From Ceratodon purpureus (Eukaryota; Streptophyta; Bryopsida; Pseudoditrichales; Ditrichaceae), in the NCBI GenBank assembly GCA_014871385.1, contig CM026429.1:1834554-1898553 (forward strand): DNA of 64,000 nt, in the 5' to 3' direction. Shown piece by piece: positions 47,630-60,833 of the stretch (positions within the stretch are counted from its first letter, which is position 1; every line of letters begins with the position of its first letter). Below the pieces are notes generated by a model. It saw only the letters and a program-made list of their open reading frames with translations. It had not been told where the DNA came from and did not search any database. Position numbers and translations under genes: made by a program.

Positions 47630-49106
47630 TCGTGGTTGCCGGACATGGGGGCACTCTGGAGTGTAGGCGGTTGTGGCAGGTTGGAGGACATGCTACAAAC
47701 GTGTTCCATAGGAGGCTTGTTTTCTTGAAGAGGGTCAATCCAGAGATCGTCAATGTGAGCCTGCTCCATGCCACGTGTCGCGACTTCTAGTCCGCTAGCT
47801 ACTGAGAATCCTCCTCCCTTGCTGCGGTTGCACCTCCCAATGGTCCCCGCTCCTTAGGTGGGTCTCATTCTCTCGCTGCTCTTGTGCCGCCCCTCCCTGA
47901 GCTCACCTCCTAGTCCTTTGGTGATGAGAATTTAACTCCAGATTCCTCCTCCCACGGTCTCGCGCTCGCTATGCTATCTCAAGCTCGTTGTAATCGCAGA
48001 GGTGTGACCCTCGGCCACCATCCTCTTCACCGCCACTGCTTGAGAGGTCTTCATCTTCTCAGTCCCTCTCCATCTGATCAAATTCGCCCCCTATATCCCC
48101 TCGGTCCATTTTGTCTTCCGAATTGGAGAATCCGTCTATAGTTGCGAGGACTATGGCCGCCATCCTCTCCTCTATATGTCACATGTACAATTGACATTCT
48201 ATCAACAATGCTCAATTTTGGTGCATTGAGAGTCTGTGAACATCTGTCATGAGAATCTGTGGCACTTAAGTTCCATGTACTATGCCTCACTTTTGCTTGC
48301 TTGGTTGATTCGGTGCACATTGATGATAGCAACTCAGGTCCGCCACCCCCCTCCCTTGCAACAATCACATCGCACTGATGATCTCTCACCTCCTACTCGA
48401 TGCACTCCGATGATAGCAACTGAATTTTGCCCTATGTCCCCCCCCCCCTTTCTCCTCTGCCTAGCTACAATCACAACGCATTGTTGATCTGAATCGATGT
48501 CCTTTCCTCTCATTTGCAACAATTATAGTGCAACCTTTCTTCCATTCACATTCATCGACCTTGTTATGTTGATTCATCGAGTTCATTTTTATGTGCTCAA
48601 TTAGTTCTAAAACCAACTGCATGGAAACCATAAACGTCATCAATGGCCCTCAAATCTGCTTGGCAAGTGCAATTTGGTTGTCGTCTCCATAACCACAAGC
48701 CGTCATGCTTTTGTTAGGAAAACGTATGCAAAATTAACCATTTCTAATTTTATAGGTGAACTAAACATATTATCACGGGATGCCCAAACGTGCGGCCCTT
48801 GCCACCCCACGTTGCACACCACACCAATCCAAAACCAACCTTTTATGCACTTTGAACTGTTCCAAGTTCCACAAGTCACGAAATTCAGTGCTCAGTTGGA
48901 CGGAATTTAGACAAGTCAACGTAATGGTTTCGGAGGAGTGGTTGATAATAGGACAACCAACCCTAGTTGTTAGCTTTCTAATAGAAAATGATTCACAGAA
49001 AGTCTAGGTTAATCCCTAATTCCTACAACCCTAACCAAATTGGGTAGTTTAACAAAGAAACATTATAAAATGCAATTAACCCCTAATTGGTCGCGACCAT
49101 TTCTCA
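47630..49106. other. Intergenic, no gene seen
   Basis: Relatively C-rich to ~48.5 kb, possibly the remaining 5' part of the pogo-like element, then AT-rich. A near-direct repeat (gcactccgatgatagcaact type) lies at 48318-48422. TTAACCCCTAATTGG at 49074 resembles one end of the TTAA elements, but no partner end was found. Confidence 0.45.
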
Positions 49107-49436
49107 CCAAAAACTACTATTTCTAAAGCAAGAGTGAATGAACCAAAACTTGAGCTCTCTTTGCATCTCCAACCGTAGAATTTAACTTATGATTTTTAGA
49201 AGATCATGGGTAAACAATTTCAATAAATTTGACCGCATGGATTAGAAGATTATAAAGTTTGAATCAAAAACATTGTTTTATTTTATTCTACCCAAACATG
49301 ATCAATAGACTTTGACTTTTCTTTGCATTTTTTTTTTGCATTATACAAGTTGGAATTTTGTACTAATATGATGTACATGATGTATGTTGCTTCTTTACCA
49401 AATTTTAGAGGTGACAATTAGGTGAAGCATTGTGTT
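49107..49436 (+). repeat. Interspersed repeat, copy 1
   Basis: About 320 bp closely matching 57675-57992 in the same orientation: aaaactactatttctaaagc, ttttagaagatcatg, atggattagaagattataaa, ttgtactaatatgatgtaca, ctttaccaaattttagaggt. Gaps are small. The element class is unknown; it could be a retrotransposon fragment. Confidence 0.9.
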
Positions 49437-50599
49437 ACCCATTGTGGGCCTATCTCTCTAGGGGCCTATCTTAGTGTCGGCACCATGGTGGACATCAAGG
49501 CGCGCCGTCATGCCTTATTCTTCCTTGCATGCGACTTGGCGTTCTCCCTAAAAGTGTAGTTGTAGCACACACTTATTCATGTTGGAATCGATAAATAGTT
49601 TGAGAAGTAGTTGTTGTTTGATCATTACTATAAATAGTGGAAGTCCAATCCCATAATCTACAAGTTGAAAAAAAAAATTCATAGTCGAAGTCCAATCTCA
49701 TAACCTGTAGGTCTCCCCATAACCGCAACTAGGCTGAACTAGCATTGTCAGAACACTCAATTCAAACTGACCAATCAAAACACTCAAAAAGCTGGTGGTT
49801 TTTGGGTCGGATCATGAGTGAAAATTAGTACGAGCTAGGGTGTGACAGTGGAAAAGTCTACAACTCAATTTTGGGTCACGAAGTACTTTTATGTTTAGAA
49901 ATTTGTATCTATTTCAATACTGGGAAGAAATTTTTGAAAAAAATTGCATTATGTTAGAAAACAACTTTCCTACATGGGACAATTATACCCCAAAAACAAC
50001 CCTGAAAAAAAAAAGCTCAAAATCCTTAAGTTGGTGGTTTTAGGCACATCAACCCTAATTTCTCGATTGTTGTAGTAGCCGTTTTTTTTATTGCTATCAA
50101 CTCGGCACTTAACCCGACGATTACACACGCTCTGTGTTTTCAGGTGGGAGTCTGGGAGCTTTGGGCCTGCATTGGTGCAATGGCTGTCTGAGCAATGGCG
50201 GGTTTGAAGTTTCTCGGTTGTGCTTAACAACAACTGCAGAGTAGTTCGATCATACTTGTGCATTGCACACCCTGGTATGTACCTGCATTGCATGGAAGTT
50301 GTTGTGCTTCGATGCCTCATGTACTCTCGATCGATTGCAGCTTGAAAGTTTGTGCTTTCGGCCTTACAGCTTCTCAATGCATACTTTGTCTATGGCTTCA
50401 TTCTAGAAGAGCGACGTTTTGCATGATGGGCGTCTTGCTTAGATCGATCGCCATTCGCTTGGGCTGAGGAGGCTGCCAATTTGCGAGAGGTACAAGATCA
50501 GAGTCAGCTGAGTAGGGGTAAGGAAGGTGCCTTAACATGGGTGGAGATTTGTACACAGTGGGTTTCAAAGCAAGTGGCGCCGACTGAAGGTGGGTGGGG
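49437..50599. other. Intergenic upstream of the RING gene
   Basis: No gene supported. It presumably contains the promoter and leader of the RING gene starting at 50600. Reverse-strand ORFs at 49.97-50.38 and 50.4-50.73 kb are shadows or chance. Confidence 0.5.
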
Positions 50600-53500
50600 A
50601 TGGGTGTTGGACTGGAGCCCAATGTGGCCATTGCCAATTCGACAAAGTTGGAGCTGAGCGATGTTCTAGAGTTGGAGGACCGCCTTGTTTCTACCTGGGT
50701 ACGGAACCAGAACATCGTCAATATTGAAACCATTTTGTTGTTTTCTTTTACTGCAGAAAGGAATCTCTGATTTCACTGAAGTGGCTAGAGGAGGAGAACA
50801 TAATTTTTAGGTGCATTGATTATGACTTCACAGTCGACGAATTCTTAAAGGCAATTTCTTACCTGTGGCCTTTTTCCTTGACTGGGACTTTCAACTCGTT
50901 TTGAAGCTCATCTGCATAATTTTCTTTTCTGAACACGCAGGTGAAATATTGTCTGACGTTTGTAACCAAGAAGAAGAAGGGAGTGGTGCTAAAAGAGAAG
51001 GACTTTTTAGCTCTAATTAAATGTAGTCATGACTATTCTATCTACGCGTCGCCTGACCAGGTAATCAAGAATTTAATGATGGTTCTGCGAGTTTAGTTTA
51101 GATGAAAGTCTTTGCAATTATCAAGGTCCTTGCATTTTAGTAGAGCGGAGGTTTTCTCTGTTTCTGCTGTTTGAATTGTTTCTGCTGTTTCTGCTGATTA
51201 GGCTAGCTTGAACTCGACTCACATTCTAATGTTTGAAATTTAACCAGGTAGGAGAGTTGTGTTGGATGAATTCGATACTTGGCCTGCTTGTATCTTACTT
51301 CCATGTCTTGTTCCTATTTCTCCAAACTCAGATGATAGCTGCTATGCTGGATGAACTTGATGCTAGTGCATACTCGGCTGGCTTTTTGGAACGGGTTCTC
51401 GAATGGTTGGAGAGTCGTCAGGTGATCATGTCACATGAAATACTGCATGGATTGAAGTTTTCTAATGTTCAACTCTTGAATGGTAGTCCAGATTTCAAAG
51501 CTGAAGTTGCATGCCAAAGATTGCGTTTGGACTTAGTTGCTTGTTCTTGATTATATCATTTCAAAATCTCTTGATCACGGTCAACACAAAGACAAAATGA
51601 AGTCTTACTAAGCTGGTGTTTTTCACGTTGGCAGGCTGATTCAGCTATCTATGGTTCAAGAATCTTCTTTATTCTAAGGAAGCTCCTCACCATCGACAAG
51701 GAGAGAACTTGGGAAAAAAGGTGCGAACATATTTACAAAAATATCCAGAAATTGGATTATGTCCTAGTTCCTGGACTCTACAGTAATCTGAGAGTGTTTG
51801 TTTGTATGATAGGTTTTTGATTCTGATGAAGAAGCATTCGGCTGGCCTTCGGAAGAAGGACTTGGTGGACTGCCTGTGTGAAGTTTCTGATCATTACACG
51901 TCCCATCATGTAAGCATCTGGTTCTTAAAATGAGACCGGTCTGAGGTTGTGCTGCAGTGCATTACCATCACATACATTGAAAGTTACTGTGTTGAAGTTT
52001 GTCTGCTGTGCCTCTGGCAATAAAATTCTTTTCATGGGTTAAAAAACCACATGAAACAAGCACTTGAATTGCTGTTCATGTTGACACACTGCGAGGTCTA
52101 CTGGGATTTGTATATGTAAGGTTCCTTCTTTTCTTTGTTAAGACTGGCCGTCTGCTTGTATTTGTTTGAATTGTGATCACGTATTGTACACAGGGAATTG
52201 AACCTGTGAAAGACACTCATTTGCAGCCGAGTGACCAGCAAGCAAAACTTCTGCAGGCTTGCTTCAGTGCTGATATGACATCCTGTATTTCCACAGACAT
52301 GGGTGATGTTCTTGAGGATTTAAAAGAATACTTTGTAAGTAGAACGTGAACTTTTCTCTTAGGCAATTATGTTGAGTGTGCATATCTGGAACAAAGTGTG
52401 TAAGTTTCTGTCTACTTCTTTGGATTCTTGTTACGTGTTCAAAATTGTGGCTTTATTCTATCGATGGCAGCAGTCTTTACAAAGCCCGTGCGAGGTTTTA
52501 TTTCCAGCTTGTACCATGCACATGCAGGAAAAGAAAGCTGAAACGTGGAAGTCTCAGGAGCTGGATCTTTATGCAACTACTTCGTCAGAGCTCGCAACGA
52601 CTCTTGCAATAGATTTTCCCATGACCAGGCATGAGACTGCGAAGAAGTGCCTTGATCGCTTAGTCTTGGCTAAGAGTTTCAGCATCAAATTCAATGTTGA
52701 TGTCTCGTAAGAATGCTGAACACCATCTATTTGTGAGCGTAATAGATACACTAATGAGGTGTAGGTTTATTCAGAAATTCAAACTTCAGTCAAGTATTGA
52801 CTCTGGAATAACTCTGCATTTATTTGATTATCGTAGCTGGATTGGTTGACGGTTGTACCATATGGCGAAGGCAGTTTCAAAAGCTGAGTGTTCATATAGT
52901 TAAATTTTGGTATTTTTGCAACTCATAACATCTCACGAAACATATATGGGGTTCCAGAGCATTTTCTCATTTTGGGGTTTTGATTTTTACTTATTGTAGA
53001 ATTGCTATTAAACATATAATTTCCTCTTTTTTTGTAAGCATTGTTGCTCAGATTTCTCGGAGTCTGGGCGTACTCCAAATGATTTCATTAATTATTTACA
53101 AATTTGACTTCTAGCTACTGTATTGCTTTTCGAAATGGGTTGTCTGTTCGACATGGTCTGGAACCAGGAGTTTTTGTGATTTCATTCATTTCATCTGTTA
53201 ATAACATCGGATTCCTTTGTTCCAACAGTGAGGTTGTTAGTTTTGCTAATATTTAGAATTGATGATGATATTGCCACGCCTTAGCCAGTTGCATATTGTC
53301 TTAACTTGTTCGCTAACTTCTATACTTCACATCATGTTCTCTGGGGTGTGCAGTGAGACGTCTATGGCGCCTAATGTAATGGCAGCTGAATTGCAACTAT
53401 TGGAAGCCTTGAAGGAGGAGAGCTTCGTTCATTGCAATGTTATTCGACAGGTAGAAGACCTTGGCCAGAAGCACGCAAAGGGTTATGATGCGCTGAGGCA

Positions 53501-54410
53501 AAAGCAGCACAGAAGTCTCAAGAAAGTAAGACTCGCTTCCTTACTGATCGATATTTTCGGAAGCTCTGATAGCATTATGTGAGAAGAATGCGTTTTGGAT
53601 TGCGAATGGTGACTCGTCAACATCGGGTGGTTTATAGATGTTTGATTGTAAATTAGAATAGGAAGTGATGAAATAGATTGAAATGTGCTCCCGCTAATGC
53701 TGCACTTCTGTGTCCAACAGTACCTGGAAGTCTGTCGCAAAGAGAAGGAGGATGTGATTTGGGAAGCGTTGTATCAGAAGGCGAAAGTGTTAGCAGGCAT
53801 GAAGAGAGCCAGTCTTGGAACAGATGAGGACATACTGAAGAGGCTGCTTCAGAAATCCCAGGATGCTCTTCAGAAATCCCAGGATGCTCTGAGGGAGGTG
53901 ATGGACTAGCTTGTCTGTGATTTTGATTTGCGATTGTTGATGCGTTGCTGGTTTTGATTGCACTGTGGTCATTGTGATTTAGTTGGTATTTCTGAAATGC
54001 ATTGAACTTGTAGTACACTTCTAGTGTGCACTTGCCAATATTACTGGATACAACGATGCAGAGTATCTTATGTACTCGCTAAATTGCAACCTTGATCGAG
54101 CGCTTCTTCCCTGAGCGCTTCAGTTGTTCCTGACGTGTTTTTCATAAAATCATACCCCCTAAAGGTCTTGATGTTGCCACAGGTGGTCGGCAAACACAGG
54201 GAAAGTTTGGAGAGGGTGCCCAACTCCAGTTGTGTTGTATGTTTCAACAAGTTCTCCCGGAAACGGAAGCGTGCGTGCCTTGAACCATGCGGGCATTCAA
54301 GTGCGTGTATTGACTGCACCACACAAGAGTGGAAGAGGACGAAGAAATGCCCTATGTGTGTAACTGATATTTTGAAGCCCATCCCTATCCCTTTTAAATT
54401 GTTTTTTTGA
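50600..54410 (+). CDS. RING-finger (C3HC4) protein, 11 exons, 492 aa
   Basis: Exons: 50600-50698, 50761-50850, 50941-51060, 51332-51421, 51635-51720, 51813-51909, 52194-52334, 52528-52706, 53354-53525, 53721-53897, 54183-54410. All joins keep frame (492 codons plus stop). Residues 1 to ~300 are a helical, Leu-rich region (e.g. SAGFLERVLEWLESR, IFFILRKLLTIDKERTWEKR). Residues ~300-415 look like a coiled coil with a 21-bp (7-residue) duplication, LQKSQDALQKSQDAL. The C-terminus is a RING: CVVC, CLEPCGHSSACIDC, CPMC, as in E3 ubiquitin ligases with a C-terminal RING. Intron 2 has a GC donor (AAG|GCAATT). No named ortholog recognised. The ATG at 50600 is the first in frame. The order of modules suggests a ligase whose N-terminal helices bind a partner. 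Decayed copies of exons 4 and 6 lie at 15-16.2 kb. Confidence 0.75.
50851..50940 (+). other. GC-AG intron in the RING gene
   Basis: The coding frame is continuous only if the intron begins GCAATT after AAG and ends CACGCAG. No GT donor nearby keeps the frame. GC-AG introns are a known minor class in plants. Confidence 0.55.
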
Positions 54411-55264
54411 TGTAGGGGATCAAGATCGGTATCTGCTTTTGTGACAAAGGAAGTCTAGGTTGGAACAGTTTGCCAGTAGCCCTCATTTTACAAAAAATGA
54501 GAAGTTGAGAAGTTGATAAATTCTTATTTGATGTCACTTCTTAAACTTCCACTAAAAGTTCAGTGATATTTTTGGTGAGGCCTGATCACGACTAGTTTTG
54601 AGGACAGTCTGCCGAGTCTTCAAGGGATTGTAAGAGATTGTGAGTACCACAGTGTGTTATCTGAAGTGGAGATGAAGCCAATTTTATTCATAAGATGCAG
54701 CCTGTATGGTGCGAAGTTTTGAACTGTTCAAGTTTTGGCCATAAGTTTCTATTACTGTGACCAAGGGTCTCAGCTCACCTGTTGTTTTGGATGAGTTGTT
54801 TAACCCTGCATTTACTACTTTAAGCCTTCTCAGACCTCTTGGAAATGTGTGTTCATGTAAGCTCTTTGCACACAAGTTAGTCCATATATTTGAGCAGTAA
54901 TCTACCATGCTGAAAAAATGGAAGTGCTTGAATTGAAGCGTATATGGAAGTAAGTTATATAGAAATAGAAAATAGTCAAAGCTTTAGCATGACATAAGAG
55001 TATATTTAGATTTGAAATCTTATTGAATGGCTTTGAAATGATTGAATTGGATGCCCTAGGAAACAATTATAATGTTGTAAATCATTGCTTGTCAATTTTG
55101 ATAATCACAAAATCTAACTTCAAATATCAGAAAAGGAAGCTTGTATTGAAACATTGAATAAGATCATGCCTAATTTGATGGTTGTTAAACAAGCACACTA
55201 TTCTATTAGTTAATTTTTTTTAATTACATCTTCATAATTTTTAAGGAAGTTTGGATTCTTCAAG
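54411..55264. other. Intergenic, no gene seen
   Basis: The 3' flank of the RING gene, AT-rich, without supported features. Confidence 0.5.
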
Positions 55265-56123
55265 TTAACCCCTAAACGGCCATTGTCCTAGAATAGGTGT
55301 TTTTGAAATTTGGGCAGGTTCCTAAAAATTCAAATTTACTTGAAATTTTTTGAAATTTTTTGTGGTTAAAGGTCTTTTCAAGAGGTTTATGGGGATATTT
55401 TTATTTTATTTTTTGGATGAAGTGAGAAAAAGTTATGCTCCTCTGAGCATAAAACGCCCTTCCACGGGCAGGCTCTCAGCCACTGTGAATGCAGCAATTT
55501 CTGCCCAAAACTGCCCAAAACTGCCCAAATCTGCCCAAATCTGCCTCAAGACGAAACTTTGAAATTCCACCAAAAATTGAGATTTTGATATTTTATAAAA
55601 ATAAAAATTTCTATTTGTAGATAAGGTAGTAGAGCATGTTATCACCGTTCGGATTTTCAATCCAAAGTTTTTTCATATGCTATTTTTATTGTCCAAAAAC
55701 GGCCTTTGTTTGTGAATTTCAGTACACCCCCTAGCGGAAAATGATTGTTTTGGCAACCTTCCACAACTTTTTTGAATACAATTTTTTTAACACAATTAGC
55801 TAACTCAGTCTTCTTTGACGTGCATCAAAACCCCCAAAATCCATAATGGAAAAAAATGGTTTTTTGGGCCTTCAAAACTCTGCTGATCCCTTTTTGCGCA
55901 GGGAAAAAATACTTGTTTTTCAACTTTGAACGTTACGATCTTGCAATTGGTGAGGAATGAGTGTGTAAGATTTGGTGGACATGTAGACATAGAAGTCAGC
56001 TACAAGATCTTACGGTTAGATGTACTAATTAAGACCTCAACTTTGCAAAATCCACCTTGCTTTGAAGAGGGGCTGGTTTCAGGCAGTTTTGATGAAAAAC
56101 ACCCTTGGCCGTTTAGGGGTTAA
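55265..56123. mobile_element. TTAA-flanked TIR element, non-autonomous (851 bp)
   Basis: TTAA at 55265-55268 and 56120-56123 brackets perfect 14-bp terminal inverted repeats, CCCCTAAACGGCCA at each end. The inside shares no obvious sequence with the element at 30.8 kb except the terminal CCCCTAAACG. It contains a short tandem array of a ctgcccaaa(a/t) phrase at 55501-55550 and no transposase. It is likely mobilised in trans by a piggyBac- or Sola3-type enzyme; no such gene lies in the window. Confidence 0.8.
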
Positions 56124-57674
56124 AGATTAAAAATGTGGACCTTTGTGTTCATGTCACCATCATTAAACATTGATCATGTCATCCTTTACATGCTAATTAG
56201 ATGAATGAACAAATACTCAAATTACACCTCATGCATAATAAAAATAAGACATTGTTGCTTGTTCCACTAGTATATCCCCATTATGACACCTTTTATGTCT
56301 TTTAGTCTAAAATTGGTTGATGTTCCTCTCTTTTAGCCTACATTGAAAACAACTTAGTTTAGATTGTACAAAGAGAAAACCTTATCTATCTTTGAAAACT
56401 CACCTAATACTACGGAATTTTTTTCACAAAAAACAAGATAATAAAACAACTATAGAAAAAAAAATCATAACTTTAGGATCAATTCTCTATTCTTTAGAAT
56501 CTCTACATGGCATCAAGTATCAATAAAAATATTAAAGAGGAAGTTCATAGTGCAGATAGTAAGTTATACCATTCATAGGTCAAAGTACCTTGACTAGTAA
56601 TTCAATAAAAAATGAGCTTTGAAAGAGATGGAAAAGAACACAAAGTTAGGATCAAAAATGAAGAGGGGCTATTACTACTTTATATAGTGGGACTCCCGTT
56701 TTAACCCTTTTTGGGGTCTCTGCCCATAATGGCCTATGGTTTTTCAGTCTACTAGGCGAGAGGGTGGGAAGGAGGGTTTACTTGCAAACAAAGTAAACTA
56801 CATTGTTGTGAGTATATGTAGATTCGGAATTGACAAATTTTCTTTGGATTAATTAATGAACCTAGTGGATGACCATGAGGTCAATTAGAAGGGTGATTTC
56901 TTTGTATGTCAACACCGAATCTATATGTGTGGCAATATACACTAGTGCAAGGGGGCATAGATTATAGGTATTCACCATGGCGACATGTGACCGACTCGGA
57001 GGGTCAGAAAGCAGTTAGGATACGTCACCCTTTCCAATTCCTCATGAAGTCCTTTTGGATGCCGGATACGGGTTTTCAAGTGAAGGAATTGTCGAAGTGT
57101 GTCGCGCAATTTTTTAGTAGTTTTTGTTGCGGGTCGAGGCACGAGGTGGGCATCGTGGGTGTGCGGAAGTGTTGCAATAGAGGTCGACATTTGGAGGACA
57201 TGGAATTGGAGAAAAATTTAGTTTTCAGGGGATTTGAACAGACTAGGGAAGGTAGGGATGCAGTGGGATTCAAAGGCTGTGCCTTTTTGGTGGTTGCAGT
57301 GACCCAATGGTGATCTATGGAGATGAAGTTGTCGCTTGTCTTCCCATGAAGTTGATAATGTGCCTAGTTGGATCTCTGTAGGAATTTCCTACGGCATTCA
57401 CAAAGAGGACGGCTTGATCGGAAGAAATGGAGAGCAACTTTGTGATGTCAATCAAGACACTGAATGATTGGCTGGTCCGTTTCGAGCAGTCCGGCTCTTT
57501 AGGCAGCACCCTGGTGTGGGTTAGTGTTGGGATAGGGTGGCAAAAATTCCTTGACAACAAGGTGGGCCTCGGTGTGCTACTTGCCTTTGAAATGGTGGCG
57601 GTTGTACGCTGGTGGCCACCATCCACCGTGGCGATAGTGATTTAGCAAAGAAAGTGCTTACCAAAAACACTCCA
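56124..57674. other. Intergenic with a GC-richer block
   Basis: 56.7-57.65 kb is richer in G+C than its surroundings and has overlapping ORFs on both strands (for example 56906-57313 on the plus strand). I recognise no family and see no splice support. Possibly the body of an old mobile element ending at the interspersed repeat that follows. Confidence 0.4.
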
Positions 57675-57992
57675 AAAAAACTACTATTTCTAAAGCAAGA
57701 ATGAATGAAAAAACTACTATTTCTAAAGCAAGAGTGAATAAGACTTTTAGAAGATCATGCATAAACAATTTCAATAATTTGACCACATGGATTAGAAGAT
57801 TATAAAGTTTTAATTAAAAAACATTGTTTTATTTTATTCTACCGAAACATGAAATATGATCAATAGTCTTTGACTTCTCTTTGTATAGATTTTTTGCATC
57901 ATACAAGTTGGAATTTTGTACTAATATGATGTACATGATGTATGTTACTTCTTTACCAAATTTTAGAGGTGACAATCAAATAGAGCATTGTG
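57675..57992 (+). repeat. Interspersed repeat, copy 2
   Basis: Partner of 49107-49436. Its left end carries an extra tandem duplication of the aaaactactatttctaaagc segment. The RING gene lies between the two copies, so they are not simply the LTRs of one element. Confidence 0.9.
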
Positions 57993-60833
57993 TTTTTTTG
58001 GTAAAAGGAACATAGCTTTATATTATTCCTAGTCTTCCATTTTTTTTTCTGAAATCTCACAATTTTTTAGAGTATAAATCCACGCGGTTAAAAAAAAAGG
58101 ATTATATCTATTCTTAAAGTAGAATATAAAGAATAGAAAAAAAGAACAAAGACTTTATCTTTTATGTCATAAAAATGCTATTTTGCATCTTGACCAAAAA
58201 AGGTGAGAAGACTTTGATTCCTCGTAGAATGAAATTATCCACTAAAGAAGATTTTCTTTGATAACCTCAATTGCAATCATATTGGTTACTTGTATAAAAA
58301 TTCCCAGAGGTAGTTGAGGGATATAGCAAAAAAATTGAAGCTACCCGACACATACAAAAACTCATGTCTAGCGCCATAAATATATTTTTCAATGTTTAGT
58401 GTAGAAACAAATTATGTTTTGGCAAAGCTCTTGCAATTCCTTTCATCTACAAAAAAATCAAAAAAATCACATCCAAAATTGACATCATAGGAACTTGCCC
58501 TAAATCTCACAAAGCCCATTCTAGAACTATGACTATGACTATGAGTAATTAAGGGTTCAGAGGGAAATTTTGAACAAGATGTATGAATCAAAGTTGTACA
58601 TTATGAATTCAAGATCCTATCCATATAGTTAGATCTATTATTGCTATCACCAAAAACAATTTATAGAATTTGAAAGTCAAAATTCAGTAGTATTTTGTAA
58701 TTTCATTCCGAATAAAACATTGACAATCTATGAATCAAATTTGTTGTCATTGGTTGACACGTGACATTCTAAGTGTAGTGATTTTTGGAGATTTTTGGTT
58801 GCTTAATTTTATGGTTTGACTTTTTTTAAAGCCTTTTTACTCACTGAAATCTTTGAAATTTTGGGTGAATCACTTTAACATGGAACGAAGCATAATTTTT
58901 CTAGAAATTGTACCCTTTCTAATTGGATAACACATATATGAAGCTAACTTTCCATAAAATATATAGAAAAAAATCAACCCTGCAACAATCAATACCGGAT
59001 GAGAAAAATGTGTTTGATTGTATACATTGTTCATTTTATGAGCGGTTGGATGTTTGGAGGTTAATAAGTTGCCTTGGAGTTTGCACAAGGAGTGTTGCTT
59101 GAGTACTTAAACCGGGGAGTACGGGTATTTCTAACCCTAATCCTATGAGGGCTATCCACCTCTCTCGGATCTCTTTTTTACCACACGAGTAGTGAAGCTT
59201 CTTTTGACCTCCGCATAGAGTAATTTGAAGCAACTCCTTCTCTGTACTTTAGGCTTCCGCTTTAAGTTTAAAATGACCCTCCTTGATGAACACGTTTGAT
59301 CTCGAGCTGTTGGGCTTGCTCTGAGGTATAACTCTTCAAGAATGTAGACAAAATTGTAAACTCAAAGAACGTGGAAATTCAATAAACAAACAACAGAGCC
59401 CTAATTGCAATGTCATTTCAATACTGGAGTATCGTAGACAACCCTATTTCCAATGTGGTTTGTGACTTGGGTTTGTTGGCAATTAATTTTATGGTACTAG
59501 AGTTTTTTTTAAAGGTGTGGAAAAGTATTGTGGATATGTTGCAAGTGTCAAAATATTTTTTCAAAGTAGTATGTAATTGATAAAATTATCAAGGTGAAAA
59601 ATTAGAAAAATGTTGAACCGTCAAATACGACATACAATGCCCACCGCATCTTCAGCAAAAGTGCCTATCTCCGACATACCATGTACTCATCACCATCAAA
59701 ACCTCTCCATACTATCAACGCTACCGTTATCAGAAAATATAATCTCGGATTTAAAGGCTACAAACTAATTGATATCATGTACATAGTATAATAGTTATCA
59801 AGTATTGTACACATATTGTATATGCAACAAGGCAATACGGATTACATGTTGGTTTCACAATTAGTCGGAAAGTCGGAAATAGGTGTAAATCCAACAAAAA
59901 CACAAAACAATGGAAACGAACTTAGAGAACATTAAAAATAAAGGAAAAGAAGGAATGAGTATCACACCAAACCCGCAACATTCTCACCCTAATGTAAGAA
60001 TATCCATTTGGAGACTCTGTAACGTCTAGTAGTGGTGTTTTTATTGTATGAATTTAGACTTTGATGGACGTAAAGTTTTGAAGCGATGAGCATGATGGAT
60101 GAAATGGCATAAAACATGGATGTGTTCCAATATACAACTCACACGTGTCAAGTTCAAATAGAACATTTAGTTTTAAAAGTTACTGTTGCAATTCGCTTTC
60201 CGAATGCTGCCATTGAAGCAGAAAAATCCATTTCCTTCGTGAAAACAAAATTCACTTGAGAAACATTGCTAAATGGCGCAGCTACAGGAGAAGCTACAGA
60301 AGCAGGAGTAACTAATCCTACTGAAACAGGAACTATAGGCGCACTACTTACTAGAAGCGCTAGTTGTAACAACAACTACACTAGGTGGAGGAACAGAAGC
60401 AACATCAGATTGTTCAATCGACGGCACAACTTCCTGTACACCTGCACAATTATCGTGAAATGTGATCAGATGTCATAGATAGGAAAACATTAAACAAGAA
60501 CAAGACCAACAACACAATAATTTAAACCTCACAAATCGGATGTAACGAATATAAATTACCTTGAGTAGATTGCGTTGGAGTAGTAGCAATCTATATACCT
60601 GTCTCAAATATCCCATAGGGTCATGGACTCTTAAGTTGTGTTCCTACACTCTTTTTACAAGAGAAAAAATTAACCTCGACCAGTTGCTCAAAAAATATGT
60701 GCACCACAAAGCCATGACCTCTTCAAAAGGAATATGGGTGTGGTTGGACCTAAACGATTTTTCTACAACCTCTGTGCATGAGCTCTCCCTCTTGAGCCAA
60801 CTCAAACACCTTCTAAAGGACTGGTGAATAATT
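57993..60833. other. Intergenic, AT-rich, no gene seen
   Basis: No supported coding sequence. It ends with the 3' flank of the ZNF598-like gene, whose 3' UTR would lie just below 60834. Confidence 0.5.

Noticed and set aside
49074..49089. TTAACCCCTAATTGG as the end of a third TTAA element
   Set aside because: No inverted partner ending in GGGGTTAA was found within several kb.
50577..50590. GGCGCC at 50.58 kb (and at 40.05 and 53.37 kb) as palindrome copies
   Set aside because: Only the 6-bp half-site is present; the full 12-mer or a near variant is not.
56906..57313. 135-codon plus-strand ORF and the reverse ORF at 57315-57626
   Set aside because: No recognisable family, no splice or promoter support, and ORFs of similar length on the opposite strand.
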